Assembly: GCA_963666945.2 (NCBI GenBank)
Contig: CAXXRT010000053.1
Location: 1 to 64,000 of the forward strand
DNA from: G963666945 sp963666945
Lineage (GTDB): Bacteria > Bacteroidota > Bacteroidia > Bacteroidales > Marinifilaceae
Direction of reading: 5' to 3'
DNA: 64,000 nucleotides
Shown here: piece by piece, positions 21,720 to 30,595 of the stretch
How the letters are laid out: each line of letters opens with the position of its first letter
How positions within the stretch are numbered: the first letter of the stretch is position 1
Made by a program: the position numbers and the translations under genes
The notes under the pieces: generated by a model
Told to the model about the DNA's origin: nothing
The model's input: the letters and a program-made list of their open reading frames with translations, nothing else
Database searches by the model: none

Positions 21720-21753
21720 ATTTTCATTTAATTATTAGATAAATCAAAGCATA

Positions 21754-21761
21754 CAAATGTA
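21754..21761 (-). promoter_or_regulatory. -7 box of the LysM/binding-fold gene (TACATTTG)
   Basis: A full TAnnTTTG match on the minus strand lies 35 bases before the ATG at 21719. Confidence 0.5.
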
Positions 21762-21778
21762 GTAAACAAAAGTATTAA

Positions 21779-21839
21779 AACAAAACAGGCTGTATCAGAC
21801 ATAAATATGTTTTTAATCATAATTTATGTGATACAGCCT
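21779..21839 (-). terminator. Terminator of the nfnA-nfnB operon
   Basis: Long arms (21787-21806 and 21822-21839) pair with a 2-nt bulge. On the minus strand the stem is followed by a T-rich run (gttttgtttt), 26 bases after the stop at 21866. Confidence 0.8.
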
Positions 21840-21865
21840 TGTTATATCATTTAGCTGTTAAGCTA

Positions 21866-23320
21866 TTATTTCATAAGGCTCTGGTGCATGTTTGCGGCGG
21901 CTTTTCTTCCGTCACCCATAGCTAGGATAACAGTAGCTCCACCTCTTACAATGTCACCACCTGCATATATTTCAGGTATTGAAGATTGCATTTTGTCTTC
22001 CTCAACAACAATAGTTCCCCACTCTGTTGTTTCAAGACCTTCAACAGTACTAGGAATAATTGGGTTTGGAGATACACCAATAGCAACTACCACCACTGTA
22101 GTGTCAATTTCCTCAATTGCACCTTTAATGGCAACAGGTTTTCTTCTTCCTGATGCATCAGGTTCTCCTAATTCCATTTTCTGAACTCTTGCTTTGCATA
22201 CTCTTCCCTTTTCATCTGTAATGTACTCGATAGGGTTAGTAAGAGTAAGGAATTCTACTCCTTCTTCTTTTGCATGTTTAACCTCTTCAAGACGCGCTGG
22301 CATTTCTTCTTCAGAACGTCTGTAAACTATCATTGCTCTTTTAGCACCTAGTCTTTTGGCTGTTCTTACAGAGTCCATTGCTGTGTTTCCTCCTCCAACA
22401 ACCATTACGTTTTCTCCATGTAGGACAGGAGTGTCTGAATCGTCGCTGTCTGCACCCATTAGGTTAACCCTTGTAAGGTATTCGTTGGAAGAAAGTACTC
22501 CGTTTGCATTTTCTCCTGGAATATTCATGAAACGAGGAAGACCTGCTCCACTTGCAACATAAAATCCTTTGAATCCTTCTTCCTTAAGATCGTCTATTGT
22601 TGCGGTCATTCCAACGATAAAGTTGGTAACGAATTTAACACCTAGGTTTTTTAGGTTGTCAATTTCAACATCAACAACTGCGTTTGGAAGACGGAATTCA
22701 GGGATACCATATTTAAGTACTCCACCTATCTCGTGTAATGCTTCGAATACTGTTACGTCGTAACCATATTTAGCCATGTCTCCGGCAAATGATAGTCCGG
22801 AAGGACCAGAACCGATAACGGCAATTTTGATTCCTTTTTCTTCAGCTTTTTCAGGTACAGAGATATTTCCAGATTCTCTTTCCCAATCAGAAGCGAAACG
22901 TTCAAGATATCCGACAGCCACAGCGGGCTTATTCATTTTAAGATATGTACATCTTGATTCACATTGTTTTTCCTGAGGACAAACTCTACCGCAAACAGAT
23001 GGAAGAGCACTTGTCTCTTTTAATGTAGCTGCAGCTTTACCAAATTCACCTCTTTCAATGTTTTTAATGAATGTAGGTATGTCGATATTTACAGGACAAC
23101 CTTCCATACATGTAGGGTTAGCACAGTCCATACAGCGGGTAGCTTCTTTTATAGCCATTTCAGCTGTAAGACCGGAGTTAACTTCTATACGTTGACTTTT
23201 AATTCTTTCTTCAGGTTCAACTTCAGGCATTATGACTCTTTCAATAGCCATTCTTTCTTTAACCTTTGTCTTTGTTTGAAGCTCTACTCTCCAGGCTTCT
23301 TTTCTTCTATCGTTTGCCAT
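21866..23320 (-). CDS. NfnB/SudA-type NADPH oxidoreductase (glutamate synthase small-subunit family)
   Basis: This 484-residue flavoprotein has an N-terminal 4Fe-4S domain (CMDCANPTCMEGCPV near 41-57 and VCGRVCPQEKQCESRC), then FAD- (VIGSGPSGLSFAGD) and NADPH-binding (VVGGGNTAMDSVRTAKR) Rossmann folds, and ends with the FAD-closing AGGDIVRGGATVILAMGDGR. Annotation pipelines often name it gltA or gltD. The adjacent ferredoxin-NADP reductase-like subunit indicates the NfnAB pair, which couples NADH and ferredoxin to NADP+ by electron bifurcation in anaerobes. The upstream gene ends 2 bases before this start. Confidence 0.9.
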   Translation of the reverse strand: MANDRRKEAWRVELQTKTKVKERMAIERVIMPEVEPEERIKSQRIEVNSGLTAEMAIKEATRCMDCANPTCMEGCPVNIDIPTFIKNIERGEFGKAAATLKETSALPSVCGRVCPQEKQCESRCTYLKMNKPAVAVGYLERFASDWERESGNISVPEKAEEKGIKIAVIGSGPSGLSFAGDMAKYGYDVTVFEALHEIGGVLKYGIPEFRLPNAVVDVEIDNLKNLGVKFVTNFIVGMTATIDDLKEEGFKGFYVASGAGLPRFMNIPGENANGVLSSNEYLTRVNLMGADSDDSDTPVLHGENVMVVGGGNTAMDSVRTAKRLGAKRAMIVYRRSEEEMPARLEEVKHAKEEGVEFLTLTNPIEYITDEKGRVCKARVQKMELGEPDASGRRKPVAIKGAIEEIDTTVVVVAIGVSPNPIIPSTVEGLETTEWGTIVVEEDKMQSSIPEIYAGGDIVRGGATVILAMGDGRKAAANMHQSLMK

Positions 23321-23322
23321 AA

Positions 23323-24142
23323 CTACTCAGAGAAGTTTTTTAGTTTTTTAGATTCTTCTTCTTTATAACCACCAAGACGTGCTAACATCTCATTGAAGTC
23401 GATCTGATGTGCATCGAATTCAGGACCATCAATACAGGTAAATTTAGTTTTACCACCAACAGTTACCCTGCATGCTCCGCACATTCCTGTCCCATCAACC
23501 ATAATAGCATTTAAACTGGCTATTGTTGGTATGTTGTGTTTTTTTGGTTAGAAGTGAGCAGAATTTCATCATTATAGCAGGACCGATGGTAACACATTCA
23601 TCGATTTTTTCTCTCTGAATGATTCTTTCCATACCTTCGGTAATAAGCCCTTTTTCTCCGTAGCTTCCGTCATCAGTCATGACAATTACTTCATCAGACC
23701 ATTTTCGGATCTCGTCTTCCAATATTATTAGATCTTTAGATCTGGCGGCAATGATAGAAATAACTTTGTTTCCGGCTTTCTTCATCCCTTCGACAATAGG
23801 TAATAGTGGAGCAACTCCAACACCTCCACCACAAGCCAATATTGTACCTCTTTTCTCAATATGAGTTGCTTTTCCAAGAGGTCCAACCAGGTCGGTAACA
23901 TAATCACCAACTTCCAGGTTACATAATTTGGTAGAAGAAACACCCATTTTTTGAACAACAAGATCTATTGTTCCTTTTTCGATATCAGCACCGGCAATAG
24001 TCAGGGGCATACGCTCTCCTTTTTCACCTACTCTTACTATTACAAAGTTTCCCGGCTTGCGCGATTTTGCAATAAGTGGGGCTTCAATCTCCAATTTTAC
24101 AACACGTTCAGAGAAGTGTTCCTTTGATACAATCTTATTCAT
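23323..24142 (-). CDS. NfnA/SudB-type FAD/NAD-binding subunit (frameshifted)
   Basis: This is a dihydroorotate dehydrogenase electron-transfer subunit-like protein: FAD-binding barrel (KPGNFVIVRVGEKGERMPLTI), NAD-binding domain (ACGGGVGVAPLLPI) and a C-terminal 2Fe-2S motif (GTGMCGACRV...C). A single extra base in the T7 at 23539-23545 (A7 on the coding strand) diverts the frame to a stop at 23495. Removing it restores TKKHNIPTIASLNAIMVDG and the Cys cluster, ending at 23323 with 272 codons. The operon order with the SudA-type gene supports an NfnAB heterodimer that balances NADH, NADPH and ferredoxin. Confidence 0.88.
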
Positions 24143-24185
24143 TTTATCCTTAAATCACTAAAGTTAAGTAAATCGTTTGTGGGGT

Positions 24186-24193
24186 CAAATTTA
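24186..24193 (-). promoter_or_regulatory. -7 box of the nfn operon (TAAATTTG)
   Basis: A full TAnnTTTG match on the minus strand lies 44 bases before the ATG at 24142. Confidence 0.5.
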
Positions 24194-24286
24194 TAAAAGA
24201 GAATTGGTATTAAGTCGGCTTTTAGTTAATTTTAACTATTTGAAGATTATTTTTATGGATTCTAAATAAATAGTCTCTAAAATTTA

Positions 24287-24294
24287 TATTTTTG
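24287..24294 (+). promoter_or_regulatory. -7 box of the SUI1 gene (TATTTTTG)
   Basis: A TAnnTTTG match lies 22 bases before the ATG at 24317, divergent from the nfn promoter about 95 bases away. Confidence 0.5.
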
Positions 24295-24316
24295 TAGAGA
24301 ACCTAACAGAAATGAT

Positions 24317-24658
24317 ATGGCAAAGAACAAGAAAAAAAGAATAGATGTAGTGTATTCCACAAATCCTGATTTCGACTATGATTATCATGAGGGTGATTTG
24401 CAGGAAACGCTTTCTCCTTCTCAGCAGGATTTGAGGGTGATGCTTGACAAAAAACAGAGGAAAGGTAAGGTAGTTACACTGGTTACCGGGTTTATAGGGG
24501 ATTCGGACGATCTAAAAGATTTGGGAAAACAACTTAAAACTAAATGTGGCACAGGTGGTAGTGTAAAGGATGGAGAAATAGTTATTCAGGGAGATTTTAA
24601 AACTAAGATACTCGATGAACTCAAGAAGATGGGATATAAAGCAAAACCAGTAGGATAA
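24317..24658 (+). CDS. SUI1/eIF1-like translation factor (YciH family)
   Basis: The 113-residue protein has a polar N-terminal tail and a SUI1 domain from about residue 45 (QRKGKVVTLVTGF, LKTKCGTGGSVKDGEIVIQGD). The TKCGTGG.VKDG.I..QGD pattern is diagnostic. Bacterial members resemble archaeal and eukaryotic eIF1 and may affect start-site selection, but the bacterial role is not settled. It is monocistronic, with its own -7 box and terminator. Confidence 0.93.
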   Translation: MAKNKKKRIDVVYSTNPDFDYDYHEGDLQETLSPSQQDLRVMLDKKQRKGKVVTLVTGFIGDSDDLKDLGKQLKTKCGTGGSVKDGEIVIQGDFKTKILDELKKMGYKAKPVG

Positions 24659-24677
24659 AATAGTTATATATTAAGAT

Positions 24678-24714
24678 AAAAAAAAACCGTTCTTTTTAGG
24701 AACGGTTTTTTTTG
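24678..24714. terminator. Terminator after the SUI1 gene
   Basis: The stem aaaaaccgttc / gaacggttttt has a 7-nt loop and A/T tails. It is symmetric and may also serve the converging TPR gene. Confidence 0.88.
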
Positions 24715-24731
24715 TAATATAAATAAGTTGT

Positions 24732-25418
24732 TTATTTCATCTGTAGTTTAGCTCTTGTGATATATTTTTCGATGTCCCTGGCCTCGAATGATCTTGAAAA
24801 TTCTTTTTCAATTCTTTCGTAAGCTTTAAGTGCTTTGTCGAAATCTTTATTCATCTCGTGAGCGTTACCTGCTTTCATAAGATAAACAGGAGTCGTAAAA
24901 TCGTTAGTTTTGTTTGAAGCAGCTTTTTCATAGTAATCGGCAGCTTTTTTGTAGTCACCTTTTTCCATGTATGCATCACCTAGATTACAAACAGATAATT
25001 GTGAAACAAGAAAGTCGTCAGAGCTGAATCCTTCAAGGAAATCGATTGCCTCATCGAATTTACCAAGTTTAAGACAGCAAATTCCGGCATATGCCTTAGC
25101 TGTATTTCCGATAGTTGTTGAACTGTAGTCGTTGATAATGTCAACAAAACCTAAAGCGTTGCCATCACCGTTAAGTGCAAGGTTGAAAGAGTCGCGGCTG
25201 AAATATAGCTGAGCTCCGGCAGCCTGTTGAATAGCTTCCTTCTCAAGTGGTGCTTTATAAAATTTATTATATCCTAAGATACCAGCGATAATAGCAATTA
25301 TGACAATTATGACAGTAGTTAGTTGTTTTTGATGTTTCTCAATAAATTGCTCGGTTCTTGTTAATGCTTCTTCAATTTGCTCGAAATTATCTTCGTGGTG
25401 TGCGTTTTTGTTTGACAT
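24732..25418 (-). CDS. Membrane-anchored TPR protein (YfgM-like)
   Basis: The 228-residue protein has a cytoplasmic N-terminus (FEQIEEALTRTEQFIEKHQK), one membrane segment (TTVIIVIIAIIAGILGYNKF, near 33-53) and a periplasmic domain with TPR repeats (CLKLGKFDEAIDFLEGF, YMEKGDYKKAADYYEKA, HEMNKDFDKALKAYERI). The layout matches YfgM, which helps periplasmic chaperones and the Sec machinery. This is a family-level guess. It is monocistronic and divergent from recF. Confidence 0.8.
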   Translation of the reverse strand: MSNKNAHHEDNFEQIEEALTRTEQFIEKHQKQLTTVIIVIIAIIAGILGYNKFYKAPLEKEAIQQAAGAQLYFSRDSFNLALNGDGNALGFVDIINDYSSTTIGNTAKAYAGICCLKLGKFDEAIDFLEGFSSDDFLVSQLSVCNLGDAYMEKGDYKKAADYYEKAASNKTNDFTTPVYLMKAGNAHEMNKDFDKALKAYERIEKEFSRSFEARDIEKYITRAKLQMK

Positions 25419-25455
25419 ATCTAATTGTTTTTTTAATTTTCTTTTTTACTGTAGG

Positions 25456-25463
25456 CAAAAGTA
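25456..25463 (-). promoter_or_regulatory. -7 box of the TPR gene (TACTTTTG)
   Basis: A full match on the minus strand lies 38 bases before the ATG at 25418. Confidence 0.5.
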
Positions 25464-25553
25464 ATTTTTTTTGTGAAAATTCACTCATGTTTTTACAAAA
25501 AAATGAGATGTTAAATGGATAATATATAATGCGGAAATTAGGAAATTCTGACT

Positions 25554-25561
25554 TATCTTTG
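25554..25561 (+). promoter_or_regulatory. -7 box of recF (TATCTTTG)
   Basis: A full TAnnTTTG match lies 22 bases before the ATG at 25584. Confidence 0.5.
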
Positions 25562-25583
25562 TGTTTTGGTAAAAAACATATGT

Positions 25584-26681
25584 ATGTATCTGAAAAGACT
25601 CGAATTATTAAACTATAAAAATATTTCTCAGCTTGAGCTTGATTTTTCTAGGGGAATCAACTGTTTTATCGGCAACAACGGAGTAGGAAAAACCAATATA
25701 CTCGATTCTATATATTATCTGTCTTCTTGTAAGAGTTATTTTGCTCTTCCTGACAGTCAGAATATTAAACATTCTGAGAAATTCATGATGTTGAAAGGTT
25801 GCTTTGAGAAGCATGGTGGTAGGGAGGAGATATATTGTGGAATAAAAACAGGGCAAAAAAAGAAGTTTAAGAGAAATAATGAGGAGTATAAAAAGTTTTC
25901 AGAACATATTGGACTTCTTCCGGTGGTTATGATATCTCCCTCTGATAATGTTTTGATAGATGGTAGCGGTGAAGATCGCAGGCGTTTTATGGATGGAGTA
26001 ATTTCTCTGTGGGATAAAGAATATCTTAATAATCTGATAAAATATAACAGGGCATTACAGCAAAGAAATAAAATGCTTAAGGATGGAGGCTTTTCTTTGG
26101 ATGTATTTGAGGTTTGGGATGACCAGCTGGCATACCTTGGTGAGAATATAAATAAGAAAAGGGAAAAATTTGTTGAAGAGATAATTCCTGTTTTTCAGAA
26201 GTATTACGATTTGATATCTTCCGGGAAAGAAAAGGTTAAGCTTAGTTATAGGTCTCAGTTGACGGGTAATAACTTTAAGAAGTTGTTGTCAGAATCCTAT
26301 AATAAGGATAAGGCATTTCAGTACACTACCAGTGGCATTCATCGTGATGATATAGTTTTTAGCCTTGGTGATTTTCCTGTGAAGAAGATAGGTTCTCAGG
26401 GACAGAAGAAAACATATCTGATTGCATTGAAATTGGCTCAGTTTGAGTTTATAAAAAATATTAGCAGGATAAAACCTATTCTTCTTCTTGATGATATCTT
26501 TGATAAGCTGGATGCTGAAAGAGTAGAACAGATAGTGTGTCTTGTGAGTGATTTTAATTTTGGTCAGATTTTTATTTCTGATACAAATAAGGATCACCTC
26601 GATGGTATACTTAAAGAGAACGTAGATGACTATAATATATTTAAAATAAATAATGGAGTAGTGTGCGATGAGAAGGAGTGA
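25584..26681 (+). CDS. recF: DNA replication and repair protein RecF
   Basis: RecF is an SMC-like ATPase that loads RecA at single-strand gaps with RecO and RecR. The start MYLKRLELLNYKNI is typical. Walker A is GNNGVGKTN at residues 30-38, the signature region is GSQGQKKT and Walker B is PILLLDDIFDKLD. The length of 365 residues fits the family. ATG 25584 is preferred to the TTG at 25566 because the conserved N-terminus begins there. Its last 14 bases overlap the DUF721 gene, so the two are co-translated. Confidence 0.95.
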   Translation: MYLKRLELLNYKNISQLELDFSRGINCFIGNNGVGKTNILDSIYYLSSCKSYFALPDSQNIKHSEKFMMLKGCFEKHGGREEIYCGIKTGQKKKFKRNNEEYKKFSEHIGLLPVVMISPSDNVLIDGSGEDRRRFMDGVISLWDKEYLNNLIKYNRALQQRNKMLKDGGFSLDVFEVWDDQLAYLGENINKKREKFVEEIIPVFQKYYDLISSGKEKVKLSYRSQLTGNNFKKLLSESYNKDKAFQYTTSGIHRDDIVFSLGDFPVKKIGSQGQKKTYLIALKLAQFEFIKNISRIKPILLLDDIFDKLDAERVEQIVCLVSDFNFGQIFISDTNKDHLDGILKENVDDYNIFKINNGVVCDEKE

Positions 26682-26958
26682 TACACAGAAAATAGATAAA
26701 ATTATTGACGTATATTTAAAGCAGAGTGGAGTAGGTAAAAAGCTGAAGGAGATGGAATTGATAAATTCATGGGAAGAAGTCGTTGGGGTGTCTGTTGCTA
26801 AGAGGACAAATAATTTATTTATAAAGAACAGAAAGCTTTTTGTTTATATTGAATCTTCTATTGTTAAAAATGAGTTGATGATGTTGAAACAAAGTCTTGT
26901 TGATGCTTTGAACAATAGGGTTAAAGAAAGAATAATTGATGATATTGTATTGTGTTAA
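26668..26958 (+). CDS. DUF721 (DciA-like) protein
   Basis: The 96-residue protein has the DUF721 core: MELINSWEEVVGVSVAKRT, then LFVYIESSIVKNELMMLKQ. The family includes DciA, which loads the replicative helicase in many bacteria that lack DnaC. Its 14-base overlap with recF is the usual Bacteroidota arrangement. It is expected in the cytoplasm. Confidence 0.88.
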   Translation: MRRSDTQKIDKIIDVYLKQSGVGKKLKEMELINSWEEVVGVSVAKRTNNLFIKNRKLFVYIESSIVKNELMMLKQSLVDALNNRVKERIIDDIVLC

Positions 26959-26970
26959 TATGTAAGGTGG

Positions 26971-27000
26971 TTTGTTTATAATATCAAAATATTATCTTTG
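26971..27000 (+). promoter_or_regulatory. Bacteroidota promoter (TTTG, 18 nt, TATCTTTG)
   Basis: A -33 TTTG (26971-26974) and a -7 TATCTTTG (26993-27000) are separated by 18 bases, close to the 19-21 usually reported. They lie 21 bases before the PHP phosphatase start. Confidence 0.55.
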
Positions 27001-27021
27001 CATTATAGATATAATAATTTA

Positions 27022-27867
27022 ATGGTGTTAAATAATTATCATACGCATACAAAATATTGTGACGGGAAAGCTACTTCTGAAGAAATGGTGAAGAAGGCTA
27101 TAGTGTTGGGGTTTAGTGATATCGGATTTACTTCTCATGTTCCTTTAAAAATGGACAATGTCTGGAGTATGGAGTTGAATGATCTGTCAAAATATTGTGA
27201 AGAGATCTGTTTTTTAAAAGAGAAATACAGGAAGCAAATAAATATTTATCTTGGACTTGAATATGATTTTATATATGATAAATCATATATCTTTGAGGAG
27301 ATAAAAAACAAGTATGACATTAATTTTGGAATAGGTTCAATACATCTAGTGAAAGCTGGGGATGGAGACAATATTTGGTTTATTGATGGACCTTCAGATA
27401 ATTATAAGATTGGACTGGATTCTTTATTTGACGGAGATGCCCGTAAGGCTGTTGAGGCCTATTATAAGCAGTTGAGGGATATGATAAAGACACAGGAATT
27501 TGATATTGTAGGGCACCTCGATAAAGTTAAGATGAATAATAAGGGTAATTTTTTTGATATTGAAAGTGCCTGGTACAATGATGAAGTGGAGGAAACGCTA
27601 TGTCTTATCAAGGATAAGAATTTAATTGTTGAGGCCAATACCCGGGGTATCTACACAAAAAAATATAATGGACTATACCCGGGAAAGGAAATATTGAAAA
27701 AATGTTATCATATGGGTATCCCGCTAGTTGTGTCAACAGATGCGCATAAGCCGGAAGATTTGAACCAAAATTATTTTGAAACAGTAAAATTGCTTAAAGA
27801 CATTGGGTACGATTCTCTGATGAGGTTTAATGGTAAGGAATGGTACCCGGTATTAATTAATAATTAA
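27022..27867 (+). CDS. PHP-family histidinol-phosphatase
   Basis: It starts MVLNNYHTHTKYCDGKAT, whose HxH...D motif ligates the metals of the PHP fold. Further metal ligands appear in GFTSHVPL, GLEYDF, GSIHLV, VGHLDKV and VSTDAHKPEDL. At 281 residues it matches HisK-type histidinol-phosphatases that dephosphorylate histidinol phosphate in histidine synthesis. No other his genes are near, so another phosphoester substrate is possible. ATG 27022 is chosen because the fold begins directly after it and a promoter sits 21 bases before. Confidence 0.85.
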   Translation: MVLNNYHTHTKYCDGKATSEEMVKKAIVLGFSDIGFTSHVPLKMDNVWSMELNDLSKYCEEICFLKEKYRKQINIYLGLEYDFIYDKSYIFEEIKNKYDINFGIGSIHLVKAGDGDNIWFIDGPSDNYKIGLDSLFDGDARKAVEAYYKQLRDMIKTQEFDIVGHLDKVKMNNKGNFFDIESAWYNDEVEETLCLIKDKNLIVEANTRGIYTKKYNGLYPGKEILKKCYHMGIPLVVSTDAHKPEDLNQNYFETVKLLKDIGYDSLMRFNGKEWYPVLINN

Positions 27868-27871
27868 ACTA

Positions 27872-29671
27872 ATGAAACTAGTTGACTCGAAAGATCTTCA
27901 AAAAGCCGGTTCTCTTAACTGGTTTGGAGGAAATATAGCTGCTAAGCTTATTATGTATTTGCTTCAGTTGAATAAATTGAATAAACTTTATAAGGATGTT
28001 TATACACAAGATGGAGGAGGTTTTACGGATGCATTGCTTAATGAGTTGGGTATTAAGGTTGAGGTGTCTGAAGAGGATTTAAAGAAAATACCTAAGGATG
28101 GGGCTTTTATTACCGTGTCTAATCACCCATTTGGAGGAATAGATGGTATTATTTTAATAAAATTATTATCAGAGATACGTCCTGATTATAAAGTTATGGC
28201 AAACTTTCTTCTTCAGAAGATAGAACCTCTGAAAAATAAATTTCTTGGGGTTAATCCTTTCGAAGACAGGAAAAATATTTCCAGCACTTCAGGATTAAAA
28301 GAAGCAATAAGGCATATTAAAAATGGAAATGGAATGGGATTATTTCCTGCCGGAGAGGTCTCATCCTACCAAACAGAGACAAACAATATTGCTGACAGGG
28401 AGTGGCAGATGTCTGCTTTGAAATTGATTAAGAAGGCACAAGTTCCAGTGGTTCCAATATATTTTCAAGGTAGTAATAGTTTGCTTTTCCACCTTTTAGG
28501 ATTTATACATCCTGTTTTGAGAACAATTAAATTACCTTCTGAACTTTTAAATAAAAAAAACAGGGTTATTCGCTTAAGAATAGGAAACCCAATATCTGTG
28601 AAAGACCAGGATACATTTGAAGATATGAGTCAGTACGGACGTTTTTTACGAGCTAAGACATATCTTTTAGAATCAAGTCTTGAGGTTAAGAAATTTTTTA
28701 ATTATAAGCTTAAGGCTAATGTTAAGGCAGAAGATATTGTTCCAGCTATTGATGAAAAGATTATTGCTAAAGAGGTGGCAGATTTAGGTGAGGAACATTT
28801 GTTATTTACTAATAAGAATTTCAGGGTTTATTGTGCTCCCTCTGTGATGATACCCAATATACTGAATGAAATCGGAAGGTTGCGTGAGATTACTTTCAGG
28901 GGAGTTGAAGAAGGAACTAACAGGAGTATAGATCTGGATGAATTTGATTTGTATTATAATCATCTTTTTATATGGGATGAGGATGAAAATAAAATAGTCG
29001 GAGCTTACAGGGTAGGAAAAGGAAAGGAAATACTTGAACAATATGGTATAAAAGGATGGTATATTCAGACTCTGTTTAAGATTAGAAAAGGAATGACTCC
29101 GGTATTAGAGGAATCAATGGAATTAGGGCGTTCGTTTATTGTAGAAGAGTATCAGAAGAAACCTCTGCCTTTATATCTTTTATGGAAAGGGATTTTATCA
29201 TTTTTGTTGAAAAATCCTGAATATAGATATCTTATTGGACCAGTAAGTATAAGCGGGAAATATACAAGTGTTTCCAAGGATTTGATTATTAAGTTTATAA
29301 TGGCTAATTACTTTAACTATGATATGGCGAAATTTGTTAAGCCCAGGACTAAATTTAAAGTAAAAACAAGCGATATAGATATAGATATTATTTTGCAGGC
29401 AGCACAGGATGACATAAAGAAACTGGACAAATATATAGGAGACATTGAGCCTTCTAACGATAAACTGCCTGTATTGCTTAAAAAATATATTTCACTGAAT
29501 GCAAAATTAATTGGTTTTAATGTTGATCCTAAATTTAATTCATGTCTCGATGGCTTGTTATATGTTGATCTTTATGACGTTCCCAGAAAGACACTTGAAG
29601 GATTGTGTAAGGAACTCAATGATGAGGCTGTAACGCAAAGATTTTTAGGAGAAGATATTGAACTGCAATAA
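27872..29671 (+). CDS. OlsF-like bifunctional aminolipid acyltransferase (PlsC + GNAT)
   Basis: The N-terminal half (about 1-260) is a lysophospholipid-type O-acyltransferase with SNHPFGGIDGI near 87-97, the NHP.GG.DG signature of the OlsA/GlsA branch, and LFPAGEVSSY. The C-terminal half (about 290-590) is a GNAT-like OlsB/GlsB N-acyltransferase (FRVYCAPSV, LREITFRGVEEGTN, GAYRVGKG, ELGRSFIVEEYQKK, YRYLIGPVSISGKY). Fused proteins of this order make ornithine or glycine lipids by N- then O-acylation with acyl-ACP. The amino acid used cannot be read from the sequence. It acts at the inner membrane and starts 4 bases after the PHP gene. Confidence 0.85.
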   Translation: MKLVDSKDLQKAGSLNWFGGNIAAKLIMYLLQLNKLNKLYKDVYTQDGGGFTDALLNELGIKVEVSEEDLKKIPKDGAFITVSNHPFGGIDGIILIKLLSEIRPDYKVMANFLLQKIEPLKNKFLGVNPFEDRKNISSTSGLKEAIRHIKNGNGMGLFPAGEVSSYQTETNNIADREWQMSALKLIKKAQVPVVPIYFQGSNSLLFHLLGFIHPVLRTIKLPSELLNKKNRVIRLRIGNPISVKDQDTFEDMSQYGRFLRAKTYLLESSLEVKKFFNYKLKANVKAEDIVPAIDEKIIAKEVADLGEEHLLFTNKNFRVYCAPSVMIPNILNEIGRLREITFRGVEEGTNRSIDLDEFDLYYNHLFIWDEDENKIVGAYRVGKGKEILEQYGIKGWYIQTLFKIRKGMTPVLEESMELGRSFIVEEYQKKPLPLYLLWKGILSFLLKNPEYRYLIGPVSISGKYTSVSKDLIIKFIMANYFNYDMAKFVKPRTKFKVKTSDIDIDIILQAAQDDIKKLDKYIGDIEPSNDKLPVLLKKYISLNAKLIGFNVDPKFNSCLDGLLYVDLYDVPRKTLEGLCKELNDEAVTQRFLGEDIELQ

Positions 29672-29681
29672 AATTTAATAC

Positions 29682-30338
29682 GTGGGAGAATTACAATATA
29701 TACTTAAAGGAATTTTTATTGGTCTTATGGTTTCTGTTCCTTTGGGACCTATGGGAGTATTAATTATTCAAAAGACTTTACATAAAGGTAAGTTGGCTGG
29801 TTTTGTATCGGGAATAGGGGCAGCCAGTGCTGACACTTTTTATGCTATAGTTGCAGCCTTTGGGTTTGGTTTTATTGTCAATTTTATTGAAGCACAGGAA
29901 TTCTGGTTGCAGTTGATAGGAAGTTTAGTTCTTGTATTGATTGGATTAAAGATCTTCTTTGCAAATCCCATAAAACAATATAAAGCTCAAAGGGAAGCGA
30001 AGGTTGGTTTTATAAGTGACTTTGTATCATTGTTTTTTCTTACGGCTTCAAATCCTGTAGTTGTATTTGTTTTTATTGCAGCTTTTGCAGGGACTTCTAT
30101 ATTTGGTTCTGAGCCAACAGTTGTAACAGAATCGTTTGTGATACTTGGAGTATTTCTTGGGGCATCACTATGGTGGTATACTTTGTCGACAGTAATAAAT
30201 ATTTTCAGGAGAAAATTTCGCCTTCGTAGTTTGTTTGTAATTAATAGGGTCTCGGGGATAATTATATCAATTTTGGGGTTATTAATGTTTATTGCTTTGT
30301 TCGAACCTTTTAAGTCTTTTGTTGATATGTATACGTAA
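29682..30338 (+). CDS. LysE-family amino acid exporter
   Basis: The 218-residue membrane protein has six predicted segments and the LysE N-terminal motif (GIFIGLMVSVPLGPMGVLII), with SGIGAASADTFYA and LTASNPVVVFVF later. LysE-type proteins export amino acids or derivatives. The start is GTG at 29682, since no ATG is near, and follows the acyltransferase by 10 bases. Co-transcription with the aminolipid enzyme may be functional or incidental. A terminator follows. Confidence 0.88.
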   Translation: MGELQYILKGIFIGLMVSVPLGPMGVLIIQKTLHKGKLAGFVSGIGAASADTFYAIVAAFGFGFIVNFIEAQEFWLQLIGSLVLVLIGLKIFFANPIKQYKAQREAKVGFISDFVSLFFLTASNPVVVFVFIAAFAGTSIFGSEPTVVTESFVILGVFLGASLWWYTLSTVINIFRRKFRLRSLFVINRVSGIIISILGLLMFIALFEPFKSFVDMYT

Positions 30339-30437
30339 TAGTGAGTAACTGTATAAGAGCATATGTATTTTGATATGAAAAAAAACATGTGTTCTGATGT
30401 ATTATAATTGATTACAATTTTTTGTAGATAAATTTCT

Positions 30438-30482
30438 GCCTTCATTTCTTTGTTTTTATACAAAGAAATGAAGGCTTTTTTT
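30438..30482 (+). terminator. Strong terminator after the PHP-OlsF-LysE operon
   Basis: A perfect 15-bp stem (gccttcatttctttg / caaagaaatgaaggc) is followed by a run of eight T. Confidence 0.92.
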
Positions 30483-30595
30483 TGTCTATAGTATATAATA
30501 AGTTAACTCTTTAAAAATTAAATGTAACAAAGTTGTTTACTATAAAGTAAAAGGAAGTAATAGTTTTTACTAACAGAAAAATAAATATAGTCGTT

